From: Streptomyces sp. CB02009
GTDB lineage: Bacteria > Actinomycetota > Actinomycetes > Streptomycetales > Streptomycetaceae
Reading direction: 5' to 3'
Assembly: GCF_001905825.1 (NCBI RefSeq)
Contig: NZ_LIVV01000002.1
Span: 231,168 to 295,167, forward strand
DNA length: 64,000 nucleotides
Shown: positions 36,620 to 45,137 of the stretch, piece after piece
How positions within the stretch are numbered: position 1 is the first letter of the stretch
Layout of the letters: every line of letters begins with the position of its first letter
Made by a program: the position numbers and the translations under genes
The notes under the pieces: model-generated
Seen by the model: the letters and a program-made list of their open reading frames with translations, nothing else
Told to the model about the DNA's origin: nothing
Databases searched by the model: none

Positions 36620-36656
36620 CCCCTCCGCCCTCCCGCCCTCCTCCTCCTCTTCCACC
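36620..36656. other. polypyrimidine tract upstream of metacaspase gene
   Basis: About 36 nt of almost pure C/T (with a few G) directly precede the strong ribosome-binding site AGGAGG of the metacaspase gene. It lies in the 123-bp divergent region between nuclease and metacaspase. Role unknown; it would be C/U-rich in the 5' leader of the mRNA. Confidence 0.6.
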
Positions 36657-36668
36657 AGGAGGTACCCC

Positions 36669-37484
36669 ATGGCCACCGGACTCGCCCTGCACGTCGGACT
36701 CAACAGGGTCGACCCCGCCCGCTACGAGGGCTGGGAAGGCACCCTGGTCGCCTGCGAGAACGACGCCCGCGACATGGCGCGGCTCGCCCGAACCGCCGGA
36801 TTCGAGAGCACGGTCCTGCTCACCCCCGAAGGGACCGCCGCCAACGTGACCGCCGTGCTCGGCGAAGCCGCCGCCCGGCTCGGCCCCGGCGACATCCTGG
36901 TCTTCAGCTACTCGGGCCACGGCGGCCAGGTGCCCGACGACGGCCCGGCCGGCTCCGACACCGAGCCGGACGCGCTCGACGAGACCCTCGTCCTCTACGA
37001 CCGGCAGTTCCTCGACGACGAGGTCCGGCACGCCTTCGACGCCTTCGCCGACGACGTACGGATCGTGTCGTTCTTCGACTGCTGCCACAGCGGCAGCAGC
37101 ATCGAGATCCCCGGCGGACCGGGGGCCGGCGCCACCGCCCGCTTCATGCCCGAACCGACGCGGCGGCAGCTCGACGACCGCGACCGGGGTTTCTACGCCG
37201 ACCTCCGGCGCTCCCTCGCCGCATCCGGCCCCCGGGACGGAGCGGGCCCCGACGCGCTCCTCGTCTCGGCCTGCCAGGACGACCAGGAGGCCTCCGACGG
37301 CGACGTCAACGGCGCCTTCACCGAGGCCCTGCTCCAGGTGTGGGACGACGGCGCCTTCCGCGGCGGCTACCGCGACTTCCACCGGGCGATCCAGCGCAGA
37401 CTGCCCCCGACGCAGAGCCCGAACCTCCACCTCACCGGCACCCCGGACCCGGAGTTCGTGGATCAGCGGCCGTTCACGGTCTGA
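36669..37484 (+). CDS. caspase-family (metacaspase/orthocaspase) peptidase
   Basis: 271-residue C14-fold cysteine peptidase with the catalytic dyad His84 in FSYSGHGGQ and Cys139 in FFDCCHSGS. The p20-like core (ALHVGLNRVDPARYEGWEGTL ... ENDARDMARLA) is complete and the C-terminal part carries SACQDDQEASDGDVNGAFTEALL, typical of bacterial caspases. No other domain is fused. AGGAGG precedes the ATG. It is divergent from the nuclease gene, whose product sits with two trypsins, so this may be a regulated suicide-protease system. Bacterial caspases usually cleave after Arg or Lys. Confidence 0.95.
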   Translation: MATGLALHVGLNRVDPARYEGWEGTLVACENDARDMARLARTAGFESTVLLTPEGTAANVTAVLGEAAARLGPGDILVFSYSGHGGQVPDDGPAGSDTEPDALDETLVLYDRQFLDDEVRHAFDAFADDVRIVSFFDCCHSGSSIEIPGGPGAGATARFMPEPTRRQLDDRDRGFYADLRRSLAASGPRDGAGPDALLVSACQDDQEASDGDVNGAFTEALLQVWDDGAFRGGYRDFHRAIQRRLPPTQSPNLHLTGTPDPEFVDQRPFTV

Positions 37485-37505
37485 GCGCCGTTCACGGTCT
37501 GAGGG
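37470..37505. repeat. 18-bp tandem duplication across convergent stop codons
   Basis: CCGTTCACGGTCTGAG appears at 37470-37485 and 37488-37503. The first copy contains the metacaspase TGA, the second contains the complement of the LAL regulator TGA, so the two genes are only 7 bp apart. A recent slippage duplication is the simplest explanation. Confidence 0.8.
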
Positions 37506-40428
37506 CCGTCGCGAGCTGCGCCCGCGACCGGACGTCCAGCTTCTGGTAGATCCGGGTCAGCCGCGCCTCGACCGTCTTCACACTCAGGTACAGCTTCGCC
37601 GCCGCCTCCTGGTTGCTGGCGCCCTGCCCCACCAGACGGGCCAGCCGCAGCTCGGCCTCCGTCAGCGCGGAGAGCGCGGGCAGCGCCTCCTCGTTCCCGG
37701 AGCCGCCCCCGGGTGGCTCGCCCACGGTGCCCGCGGGGGACTCGCACGCCAGGGCCAGCCACGGCGCCGCTCCGGCCCGCTCGAACACCGAGGCCGCCGT
37801 CTGCAGCGCGCTCTGCGCCGCCGACCGGCGCCGTCTTCGGCGCTCCACCCGGGCCAGGGCGATCAGCGCCCGCCCCCGCTCCAGCGGCAGCCCGGCCCGG
37901 CCGAAGGCCTCGGCCGTGCGGGTGAGCAGCTGCGCCGCCTCGTCCGTACGCCCCTCCGCCGCGAGCCACAGGGCGTACGCGCGGTCGCAGCCGAGCAGGA
38001 CGGTGGACCGGCCGAGCCGGGCCGCCACCGGCCGCACCTCGTCGAGGAGCGCCAGGGCCTCGTCCGCCTCGTCGTGGGCGAGCAGCGCCTCGGCCAGTTC
38101 CTCGTGCCAGCGCAGCATCGACGGGTCCACGGTCGACTGGGCGCGCTCGTCGGCCTGCACGCGCCGCAGGGTCTCCAGGGCGGCGGCGACGTCCCCGTTG
38201 ATGAGCTGGACCCGGCCGAGCGCGTACCGGCTGCGGGAGAGGAACACCCGGTCGCCCTCCTCCTCCGAGGCCTGGACGCTGCGCCGGGCGTAGCTCGCCG
38301 CGCGGGCGAAGCTGCCGCCGGCTGTCTCCGCGAGTGCCAGCGTGTACCAGGCGGGGCCGGGTGAGAGGCCCGCTTCCAGGGTGAGGGCGAGGGACTGCCC
38401 GGCGTGCGACAGCGCGGCCGCGCAGGCGCCCCTGCGGGACTCGAGGGCGGCCAGCGTGGAGAACAGCTCGATCGTGTCCTCCACCGAACCGCGCCGCTGG
38501 ACGAGGGGCAGCAGCGCGTTCAGTTCGTCGCGGGCGTCCGTCAGACGGTCGTCGAACAGGGCGTGACGGATCGTCAGGATCTGGGCGGCGTTGCGGATCC
38601 CGAGGGGCCGCTCGGCCAACTCCAGCGCGCGGGCCTGCGCGAGCACCGCCTCCGCGTCCGGCGCGCCGAGGGCCCGCTCCATCCGCGCCTGCACGGTGAG
38701 CGCCTGCGCCGCCGTGCGCGGGTCGCCCATGGAGGCGGCGAGCGCGGCCGATTCGACGGCCGCCGTCCGCGAGCGCTGCGGATCGCCGTCAGCGAGCACG
38801 TACTTGACGGCCAGCCGGAGCTGTACGGCGGCCCGCAGGGCGGTGTCGCCCTCCGAGTCCTCCATGGCGTGGACGTACATCTCGTCGAGCCCGGTCAGCC
38901 CCTGCCCCGCCGTGTCGAGGACGGCGAGCCGCGCCCTGACCCGGTCGGCGGGCACCGCGTCACGGGCGAGCAGATCGGTGGCCGCCCGCATGGCGAGGTC
39001 GGCGCGGGCCGCGCGGGCGGCCTCCTCCGCCGCGTCGACGAGCCGCGCGATCCGCCGCGTCCCGTGCCGTCCTGGCGTCGACTCGGCGGCCAGCAGGGCG
39101 AGTTCGGCCGCGAGCGCGCTGTTCCCGCGCCGCCGGGCCAGATCGGCGGCGTTCGCGACCTCGGCCGCCAGGTCCTCGTCCGGGCTGTCGGTGGCCAGCG
39201 CCCGGTGCCGTACCGCCTCCACGGGATCGTCCACGACCTCCGCGAGAGCCGCGTGCCCGGCGCTCCGCTCCGCCCAACAGGCGTCGTGCACCAGGGTGGA
39301 GGGCAGCAGCCCCGCAGTGAAGGTCACCGAACCGTCCTCGGCGAGCGACACGAGTCCGGCCCGCTCGGCCGCCGCCAGGTCGGCCTCCGCGTTGGGCCGT
39401 CCCGCCCGCCGCACCAGCGTCGACGAGGGGCGCAGCGCGAGGGCCGCGAGCAGCAGCGTCTCCCGTACGGCGAGGGGCGCGGCGCCGAGCAGCTGGCGGG
39501 CGAGGTCGCGGGCGCGCCCGGAGAGCGTCAGCGCCTCGGCGTGGTGCACGGGGGTCCGCGCGTCGGCCAGCGAGCGGCCCACGGCGAGCGCGAGCCGCGG
39601 GTTGCCGCCGCTGGCGCGGTGGATGCGGCCGGCCATCCGGGAGGGCAGCCGGTGGTGGATGAGGAGTTCGGCGATCTCGTCGGCGTGCAGCGGCGGCACG
39701 AGCAGCACGTCCGCCTCGGACGGCACCCAGAGGTGCGCGGCGTGCGGATCGTCGGGGCGGTGCGGAGCACGGTAGGGCTCGCCCGCCTCGCCGTACGGCT
39801 CCGGTGTCTCGACGGCCACCACCCGCAGCGCGGGCGGCGCGAGGTGGAGGGCGAAGCGGAGCAGGTCCGCGCTGTCCGCGTCGACGTGCTGGACGCCGTC
39901 GACGACGAGGAGCACGGGGCCTCGGCGGGTCAGGGTGCGGAGGATCTGGGCGATGCCGAGCCGCAGGGCGATGGGGTCCCAGCCGCCGGCGTCGAGCGGC
40001 GCCTCGCGGCACAGCATGGCGACGGCGGTGCGCTGGGGCCCGGGCAGCTCGTCGAAGACCGCGGAGGACTCGGGCCGGGCGGGTGCCTTGTCGGTCGCCC
40101 GGGATTCGCGGCGCCTGCCGCCGCCGGGTTCCGGACGGTGCACGGTCGCCGCCACCGAGGCCACGAGCGCGGCGGCAGAGGCCCCGGGTATCTCGCGGTC
40201 GGAGGGCAGCGTCGCCAGCCACAGCACGGTCTCGCCGCGCGCCTCGGCGCGGGTCGCCTCGGCGAGCGCGAGCTCGGTCTTGCCGACTCCGGCGGGCCCG
40301 GTGAGCAGGGCGCGGCCCCGGGTGTGGAGGGCGCGTTCGAGGCGGGCGAGGAGTTCCTCGCGGCCCACCGGCGCGGGGGGTCCCCCCGGACCCGTGGGGC
40401 GCAGGGCGAGGTACGGAGCTGTCGTCAC
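37492..40428 (-). CDS. LAL-type AAA-TPR-LuxR transcriptional regulator
   Basis: 978-residue regulator. N-terminal P-loop ATPase ([30 protein letters not shown] about residue 46, Walker B LLVVDGVQHVDAD), a long TPR-like helical middle, and a C-terminal LuxR HTH (LTEAELRLARLVGQGASNQEAAAKLYLSVKTVEARLTRIYQKL). GTG 40428 follows GGAGGTGAT. Large LAL regulators activate transcription on ligand binding. Tail-to-tail with the metacaspase gene (7-bp gap), so relation to the island is positional only. Confidence 0.93.
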   Translation of the reverse strand: MTTAPYLALRPTGPGGPPAPVGREELLARLERALHTRGRALLTGPAGVGKTELALAEATRAEARGETVLWLATLPSDREIPGASAAALVASVAATVHRPEPGGGRRRESRATDKAPARPESSAVFDELPGPQRTAVAMLCREAPLDAGGWDPIALRLGIAQILRTLTRRGPVLLVVDGVQHVDADSADLLRFALHLAPPALRVVAVETPEPYGEAGEPYRAPHRPDDPHAAHLWVPSEADVLLVPPLHADEIAELLIHHRLPSRMAGRIHRASGGNPRLALAVGRSLADARTPVHHAEALTLSGRARDLARQLLGAAPLAVRETLLLAALALRPSSTLVRRAGRPNAEADLAAAERAGLVSLAEDGSVTFTAGLLPSTLVHDACWAERSAGHAALAEVVDDPVEAVRHRALATDSPDEDLAAEVANAADLARRRGNSALAAELALLAAESTPGRHGTRRIARLVDAAEEAARAARADLAMRAATDLLARDAVPADRVRARLAVLDTAGQGLTGLDEMYVHAMEDSEGDTALRAAVQLRLAVKYVLADGDPQRSRTAAVESAALAASMGDPRTAAQALTVQARMERALGAPDAEAVLAQARALELAERPLGIRNAAQILTIRHALFDDRLTDARDELNALLPLVQRRGSVEDTIELFSTLAALESRRGACAAALSHAGQSLALTLEAGLSPGPAWYTLALAETAGGSFARAASYARRSVQASEEEGDRVFLSRSRYALGRVQLINGDVAAALETLRRVQADERAQSTVDPSMLRWHEELAEALLAHDEADEALALLDEVRPVAARLGRSTVLLGCDRAYALWLAAEGRTDEAAQLLTRTAEAFGRAGLPLERGRALIALARVERRRRRRSAAQSALQTAASVFERAGAAPWLALACESPAGTVGEPPGGGSGNEEALPALSALTEAELRLARLVGQGASNQEAAAKLYLSVKTVEARLTRIYQKLDVRSRAQLATALRP

Positions 40429-40516
40429 TGTCCATCACCTCCGGCGCGCTCGGGCCCCCGGCCCATGAGCCCCGTGGGCAGAGAATACGGAGCCCACGGG
40501 TGGAGTCCAGGCCCTG

Positions 40517-40533
40517 TGTCCGGCATACGGACA
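40517..40533. promoter_or_regulatory. inverted repeat upstream of LAL regulator
   Basis: TGTCCG - GCATA - CGGACA, a perfect 6-bp dyad about 90 bp upstream of the LAL start. Possible operator for this gene. Confidence 0.4.
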
Positions 40534-40656
40534 GGCCGCCTCGGCCGGGCGGCGCCCCGGAACGCCAGGACGCGCCCGTGGTGTAGACCACGAGCGCGTC
40601 GCTGACCAGCAATGATGCTGATGTGGGGGGTGGTTCAGTGGTGGAGCTGTGGTGCC

Positions 40657-42483
40657 TTAGAAGGTCAGGCTCCACGAGTTGATGTAGCCGGTGTCACCCG
40701 AGGCCACATCGCGGACCTGAAGCTTCCAGGTGCCGTTGGCGACCTCGCTCGACGCGTCGACCGTGTACGTGGTCAGGACGTTGTCGGCGCTGTCCGAGGA
40801 GGAGGACGCCTTGAGGTTGCGCACCGTGCCGTCGGGGGCGACCAGGTCGATGACCAGGTCCCCGCGCCAGGTGTGCTTGATGTCCACGCCGACCTTGAGG
40901 GCGGCGGGAGCGTTGCCGGTGCGGCCGGTGACGGCGATCGAGGACGACACGGTGGCGTTGTCCACGATCGTCACATCGGTCGCGTTGGTGAAGACGGTGC
41001 CGGCCGGCGGGGTGGTGGTGACGGCGTCGACGGTCTTCGCGGAGTCGGCGATGCCGGTGCCGCAGCCGCCGGTGCAGGTGCCGGGCAGCGGGCGGGCGTT
41101 GGCCTTGATCGCGGACTCGATCTCGGCCGGGGTGAGGGTGCTCTTGGCCGACTTCAGCAGGGCGGCGAGGCCGGCGATGTGCGGCGCCGCCATCGAGGTG
41201 CCCTGGTAGGGCTTGAAGTTCTCGGCCGACTGGGTGGTCGCGCCCGAGTTCAGCGTGGAGTAGATGCCGTTCTCGGGGGTGGTGACGGTGCCGGGCGTGT
41301 CGGTCGAGCGACGGGTCTCGCCGCCGGGCGCGGCCACGTCCACGATGGCGCCGAAGTTGGAGTAGTACGACCGGTTGCCCTCACGGCTGGTGGACGCCAC
41401 GTTGATGACGTTCGCGCAGTTCGCGGGGGTGAATCCGGAGGCGTTGGCGTTGCTGTTGCCCGCGGCGACGACGACGGTGGTACCGCGTGCGACGGCGCCG
41501 TTGATCGCGGTCTGGTAGACGCTCGGGCAGGTCGCGCTCGCACCGCCCAGGCTCAGGTTGATCACCTTCGACGGGGTGGCGTTGGCCGGGACGCCCGGGA
41601 CGCTGCCGCCGGAGGCCCAGGTGATGGCGTCGGCGATGTCGGCGGACGAGCCGCCGCACTTGCCGAGCACCCGCACGGGCTGGATCTTCGCGTTGTACGC
41701 GATGCCCGCGATGCCCTTGGTGTTGTTCGTGACGGCGCCGATGGTGCCGGCCACGTGGGTGCCGTGCCAGGAGGAGTTCGAGGCCTTGGAACCGGTGCCG
41801 CACTCGTTGTCGGTGGCGTTCCAGTCGCCCTCGTCCTTGGCGTCCGCGTCACGGCCGTTGCCGTCGCGGGCGTCGGCGGAGGTCGAGATGAAGTCGTAGC
41901 CGGAGACCACGTTGGTCGCCAGGTCCGAGTGGGCCGCGTAGCCGGTGTCGATGACCGCGACGGTGACGCCGGAGCCGGTCGTCTTGTCCCAGGCGGCAGG
42001 AACGTTCATGCCACCGGTGGGCTCGAACAGGTCCCACTGCTTGGTGTAGTCGGTGTCGTTCGGCGTGACCGCCGTCGCGTAGGCGCGGATGTCGGGCTCG
42101 ACCGAGGCGACGGACGGGTCGGCGCGGAACGCGGCCATGACCTCCGTCACGTCCTGCTTGGTGGCGCTGTCGCCCAGGTCGACCAGGGCGCCGCCGCCGG
42201 CGAGGCGACGCTCGAAGGAGAGCTTCTCGCCCGTCTTCGCGGCCTTCTCGGCCGTGTCGCTCTTCGCGGCGGTGTTCGAGCCGGCCTCGGCGGCCTTGCT
42301 CTTGTAGGTCACGATGACCTTCTCGACCGGGGCGCTGGGGAGCGCCCGCATGGTCTGCGAAGCCGGTGCGGGCTTCGGGGTGGCAGCGCCCGGGGCGGCG
42401 GCGATCGCCCCGGTCGTGGCAGCGGCGCCGAGGATCGCGGCGCTCGCGACCACGGATATGACTCTCCGCCTGGAACCGTTCAA
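40657..42483 (-). CDS. secreted subtilisin-like peptidase with P-domain
   Basis: 608 residues from a TTG start at 42483, chosen because GAAAGGG precedes it at 7 nt and it places the basic NGSRRR segment at the signal-peptide start (hydrophobic VISVVASAAILGAAA). Then a prodomain (KVIVTYKSKAAEAGSNT ... VEPDIRAY) and the S8 domain with Asp179 in VIDTGYAAH, His240 in SSWHGTHVAGT and Ser430 in GTSMAAPHIAG. Residues about 500-608 form a proprotein-convertase P-domain (TGNAPAALKVGVDIKHTWRGDLVIDLVAPDGT ... GYINSWSLTF). Extracellular protein degradation. Adjacent to the conflict island but with an export signal, so not part of it. Confidence 0.94.
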   Translation of the reverse strand: MNGSRRRVISVVASAAILGAAATTGAIAAAPGAATPKPAPASQTMRALPSAPVEKVIVTYKSKAAEAGSNTAAKSDTAEKAAKTGEKLSFERRLAGGGALVDLGDSATKQDVTEVMAAFRADPSVASVEPDIRAYATAVTPNDTDYTKQWDLFEPTGGMNVPAAWDKTTGSGVTVAVIDTGYAAHSDLATNVVSGYDFISTSADARDGNGRDADAKDEGDWNATDNECGTGSKASNSSWHGTHVAGTIGAVTNNTKGIAGIAYNAKIQPVRVLGKCGGSSADIADAITWASGGSVPGVPANATPSKVINLSLGGASATCPSVYQTAINGAVARGTTVVVAAGNSNANASGFTPANCANVINVASTSREGNRSYYSNFGAIVDVAAPGGETRRSTDTPGTVTTPENGIYSTLNSGATTQSAENFKPYQGTSMAAPHIAGLAALLKSAKSTLTPAEIESAIKANARPLPGTCTGGCGTGIADSAKTVDAVTTTPPAGTVFTNATDVTIVDNATVSSSIAVTGRTGNAPAALKVGVDIKHTWRGDLVIDLVAPDGTVRNLKASSSSDSADNVLTTYTVDASSEVANGTWKLQVRDVASGDTGYINSWSLTF

Positions 42484-43094
42484 GGTGTGGCCCTTTCGAG
42501 TACGACGTAGCTGCGGAGCAGTGGCGGCGGCGCGGGACACCGGTGCGAAGTGGGGTCGCGATCCGGCATTCCCTGGGCTGGGGGGCCCGTGCGCCGCCAC
42601 CGGCGCGACGGCCCGGGTCAAGGCCGTCCCCGGCGGATGCCACCCTCCGCATGCACCTGTCAGCGTGCGGTCGGGGGATGATATCTGCCGGTGCGGAGGA
42701 CAGTAGGGAACGGGGTGGTGAACCCGATACGGGGAAAACCCTTGTCACCCCTCACGGGGTGGCGGGGGTCCGGTGAGGGGAGGTGCGACCGGGGGTGCGG
42801 GCACGGAAGTCGGCGCCGCGTCATGCACGCGCCGAGCGGGGGGAGTACGCCCGGTCGGCGGCCTTTACGGGCGCGTTGCGGCGAGCTGGTACGTACCTGC
42901 TCCACGGGAAAGGTACACACCTCTCGGCGGGAGCCCGAGGGCACCCCCTGCGAGCGGGTCGGAGTTGCCCGCGTACCTGGACCTGAAATGCCCCCGTACC
43001 GTCGGTGGCTGGGTGGCTGGGTGGCTCGGCGGGCGGGCGGCTGAGCGGCCGGGCCGGGGTGCCGTCGGCGTGAGGGCCCCGGAAGGGCGCTGCC
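42484..43094. other. 610-bp intergenic region
   Basis: Between the P-domain subtilase start and the GNAT gene end. Contains GATATCATC near 42680, a plausible -10 region reading toward the subtilase, and an 8-bp GGCTGGGT repeat near 43006-43035. I see no convincing coding frame on either strand. Confidence 0.5.
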
Positions 43095-43967
43095 TCAGCC
43101 GAGTTCGAGCGTCGTCACCCCGTACACGCGCGCGTGTGCCACCGGGCGGACCGGGCCCGTGTACATCCGGGCCGTCTCGAACGTCGGCTCCAGCCCCCGC
43201 TCCTCGGCCAGCCGCGCCGCCGCCGGATTCGACTCCGGCATGTCCACCGCGATCCGCGCCGAGCCGAACTCCCGCGCCTCGGCGGCGAGCGCGTCGAGCA
43301 GCGCGGCCGCGTCGGCCGGAGTGTCCGCGAACAGCGGCCCCACCCGCGCCTCGTCCTGCGCCGGCCGGACCACCCCGTACCCGGCCGGACGTCCGTCGAC
43401 GATCCGTACCAGCGCGCGATGGCCGGGTGTGGCCAGCCAGGCGGCGAGGAACCGCGGCCGGTCGGCGTGGTGGCAGGTGCTGTCGTACGCGGCGAGGGCG
43501 GCCGGGTCCACGGTCCCGGCGGGCACCACACCGGTCACGGGGGAGTCGGGGGCCGGGACCTCGCCCACGTAGCGCGCCGTGCGGTAGGCCGTCACGAAGC
43601 CGGAGCGCCGGTAGTTGTCCTGCTGGTCCGGCACCCCGTCGAGCCCGACGGACCGGTCGCCCGCGTGCGCGAGCGCGCCCCGCCAGGTGGCCAGACCGTG
43701 ACCGAGGCCGCGGAGTTCGGGCCGTACGAGGTAGAAGCCCAGGAACGCGTACGCGTCGTCGTAGGTGACGACCGAGATGGCGGACACGGGCTCCCCGTCG
43801 ATCCGGCCGAGGAAGAACCCCCGGGGATCCTGTGCGAAGAACGGGGCGGCGTCCGAGACTCCCGGATTCCATCCCTCCTCGGCCGCCCAGGCGCGCACGA
43901 GCGCCCACTCCCGCTCCGTGGCGGGGGAGACGGACAGCGAGCCGGGGGAGGCGGAGGCGGAGGCCAT
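43095..43967 (-). CDS. tandem-GNAT N-acetyltransferase
   Basis: 290 residues with two acetyltransferase-fold halves. The N-terminal half is the active GNAT (RDWALVRAWA-like EREWALVRAWAAEEGWNPG, GFYLVRPELRGLGHGLATWRGALAHAG, with the acetyl-CoA R-x-x-G-x-G/A loop as RGLGHG), and the C-terminal half is an Acetyltransf_18-like domain (LVRIVDGRPAGYGVVRPAQDEARVGPLFADTPADAAALL). AAGGGA precedes the ATG. Substrate unknown. Preceded by a 270-bp gap shared with the NAD-kinase-like gene. Confidence 0.9.
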   Translation of the reverse strand: MASASASPGSLSVSPATEREWALVRAWAAEEGWNPGVSDAAPFFAQDPRGFFLGRIDGEPVSAISVVTYDDAYAFLGFYLVRPELRGLGHGLATWRGALAHAGDRSVGLDGVPDQQDNYRRSGFVTAYRTARYVGEVPAPDSPVTGVVPAGTVDPAALAAYDSTCHHADRPRFLAAWLATPGHRALVRIVDGRPAGYGVVRPAQDEARVGPLFADTPADAAALLDALAAEAREFGSARIAVDMPESNPAAARLAEERGLEPTFETARMYTGPVRPVAHARVYGVTTLELG

Positions 43968-44237
43968 GGAGGATCCCTTCAACGGCCGGGAGCGGGCGCG
44001 AACTCGACGGGGAGCCCGGAACAGATGAAACAGCTGATTTGCGGACAGATCCTCAGCGAAGAACCGGGCAAAGCGCGCCGAGCTTAGCGCCCCTCGCGAC
44101 GGTCCCCGCCCACGGCCGATCGATTCCGGCCGCGGCTCGGTGGCGGGCGGCCACCGGACCCCGGGCCGTCGCCGGACCCGGGCCGCCACCGGACCGTGAT
44201 CGCGCGCCGTCGGCCGCCGTCGCCCGCCGGACCGCCG

Positions 44238-45137
44238 TCAGTGCACGAGGCGGAGGCGCGGCCCCGCGACCGTGAGGCGCACGGTCTGGCCCCACGTCAG
44301 CTCCAGGGCGTCCGACTCGACGCCGTCGCCGAACACCACCAGCCGGTCCGACTCGACGGTCAGGCGCAGCCCCTGACCCGGGTCGAGGAGGCCCTCGACC
44401 CGGGTCGTCCCGGTCGTCGGGGACGGCCACGCCTCGCGGACGAACCAGGCGAGCCGGGCATCCGCCGGGGCGGGCAGCGCGAGCGCGCTGGAGCGCTGCT
44501 CCCACAGCGACCGCAGCCAGCCCGTCGCCCCCGTGCCCGTGCCGACGAGCACCCCCGACGAGGCCTGGGCCTCGGGAGGGAGTCCCGTCGCGTCGAGATC
44601 CAGGGTGTAGCGGGCGGTCTGATGGCTCCGCGGCCCGACGTAGATCTCGTTCAGGGCGAGCAGCCGCTGCGCGTCGTCGGTGACGGCCTCCACCATCGTG
44701 AGCTCGTCGACCGCCGCCCCGGCCCCCGCCGCGTACGGCAGCAGGCGCCGCGCCCGGTCGGCCCGGTGGCGGACCAGGACTCCCGGGTTGCGGCCCGGGT
44801 CGGCGTCGATCCCGATGACGGGCTGCCCGGTGAGGTACTTGGCCGCGTTGGCGACCAGCCCGTCCTGGCCCACCACCACGACCACGTCCTCGGGCCCGAA
44901 CAGGAACCGGTCCAGATCGGCGCGTTCCACCCGGGTCTGCCGCCAGGCCAGGGGCACCGCGGCCGCCACCTCGGCCAGCGCACGGTGGGCGCGCTCGTGC
45001 CGCTCGCGCACGGCGTCCACCGAGCGGCCGCGCGCGGAGAGGAAGAACGCGGCCTGGCCGTGCGTGCCGTGCCGGGCGAGCAGCTCCTCGTACTCCGTGG
45101 TCCGGTGCACGAGGACCGCGCGCGGCGCGAGGCTCAC
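44238..45137 (-). CDS. NAD-kinase-like protein (ATP-NAD kinase fold, altered motif)
   Basis: 299 residues. The segment EDVVVVVGQDGLVANAAKYLTGQPVIGIDADPGRNPGVLVRH follows the NAD-kinase layout but reads GQDGL where GGDGT is catalytic, and the second half (LNEIYVGPRSHQTARYTLDLD ... GVLVGTGTGATGWLRSL) matches the GTGSTA-type substrate loop as GTGTGATGW. Whether it phosphorylates NAD is doubtful. GTG 45137 overlaps the SPFH stop in a GTGA junction, so the pair is translationally coupled. Confidence 0.85.
   Translation of the reverse strand: MSLAPRAVLVHRTTEYEELLARHGTHGQAAFFLSARGRSVDAVRERHERAHRALAEVAAAVPLAWRQTRVERADLDRFLFGPEDVVVVVGQDGLVANAAKYLTGQPVIGIDADPGRNPGVLVRHRADRARRLLPYAAGAGAAVDELTMVEAVTDDAQRLLALNEIYVGPRSHQTARYTLDLDATGLPPEAQASSGVLVGTGTGATGWLRSLWEQRSSALALPAPADARLAWFVREAWPSPTTGTTRVEGLLDPGQGLRLTVESDRLVVFGDGVESDALELTWGQTVRLTVAGPRLRLVH

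Noticed and set aside
40657..42483. P-domain subtilase as part of the conflict island
   Set aside because: It has an export signal and prodomain, so it acts outside the cell; adjacency alone is not evidence.
42660..42944. 94-residue minus-strand frame in the 42.5-43.1 kb gap
   Set aside because: Arg/Pro-rich composition with no recognisable fold, no ribosome-binding site and overlap with the likely promoter of the subtilase.
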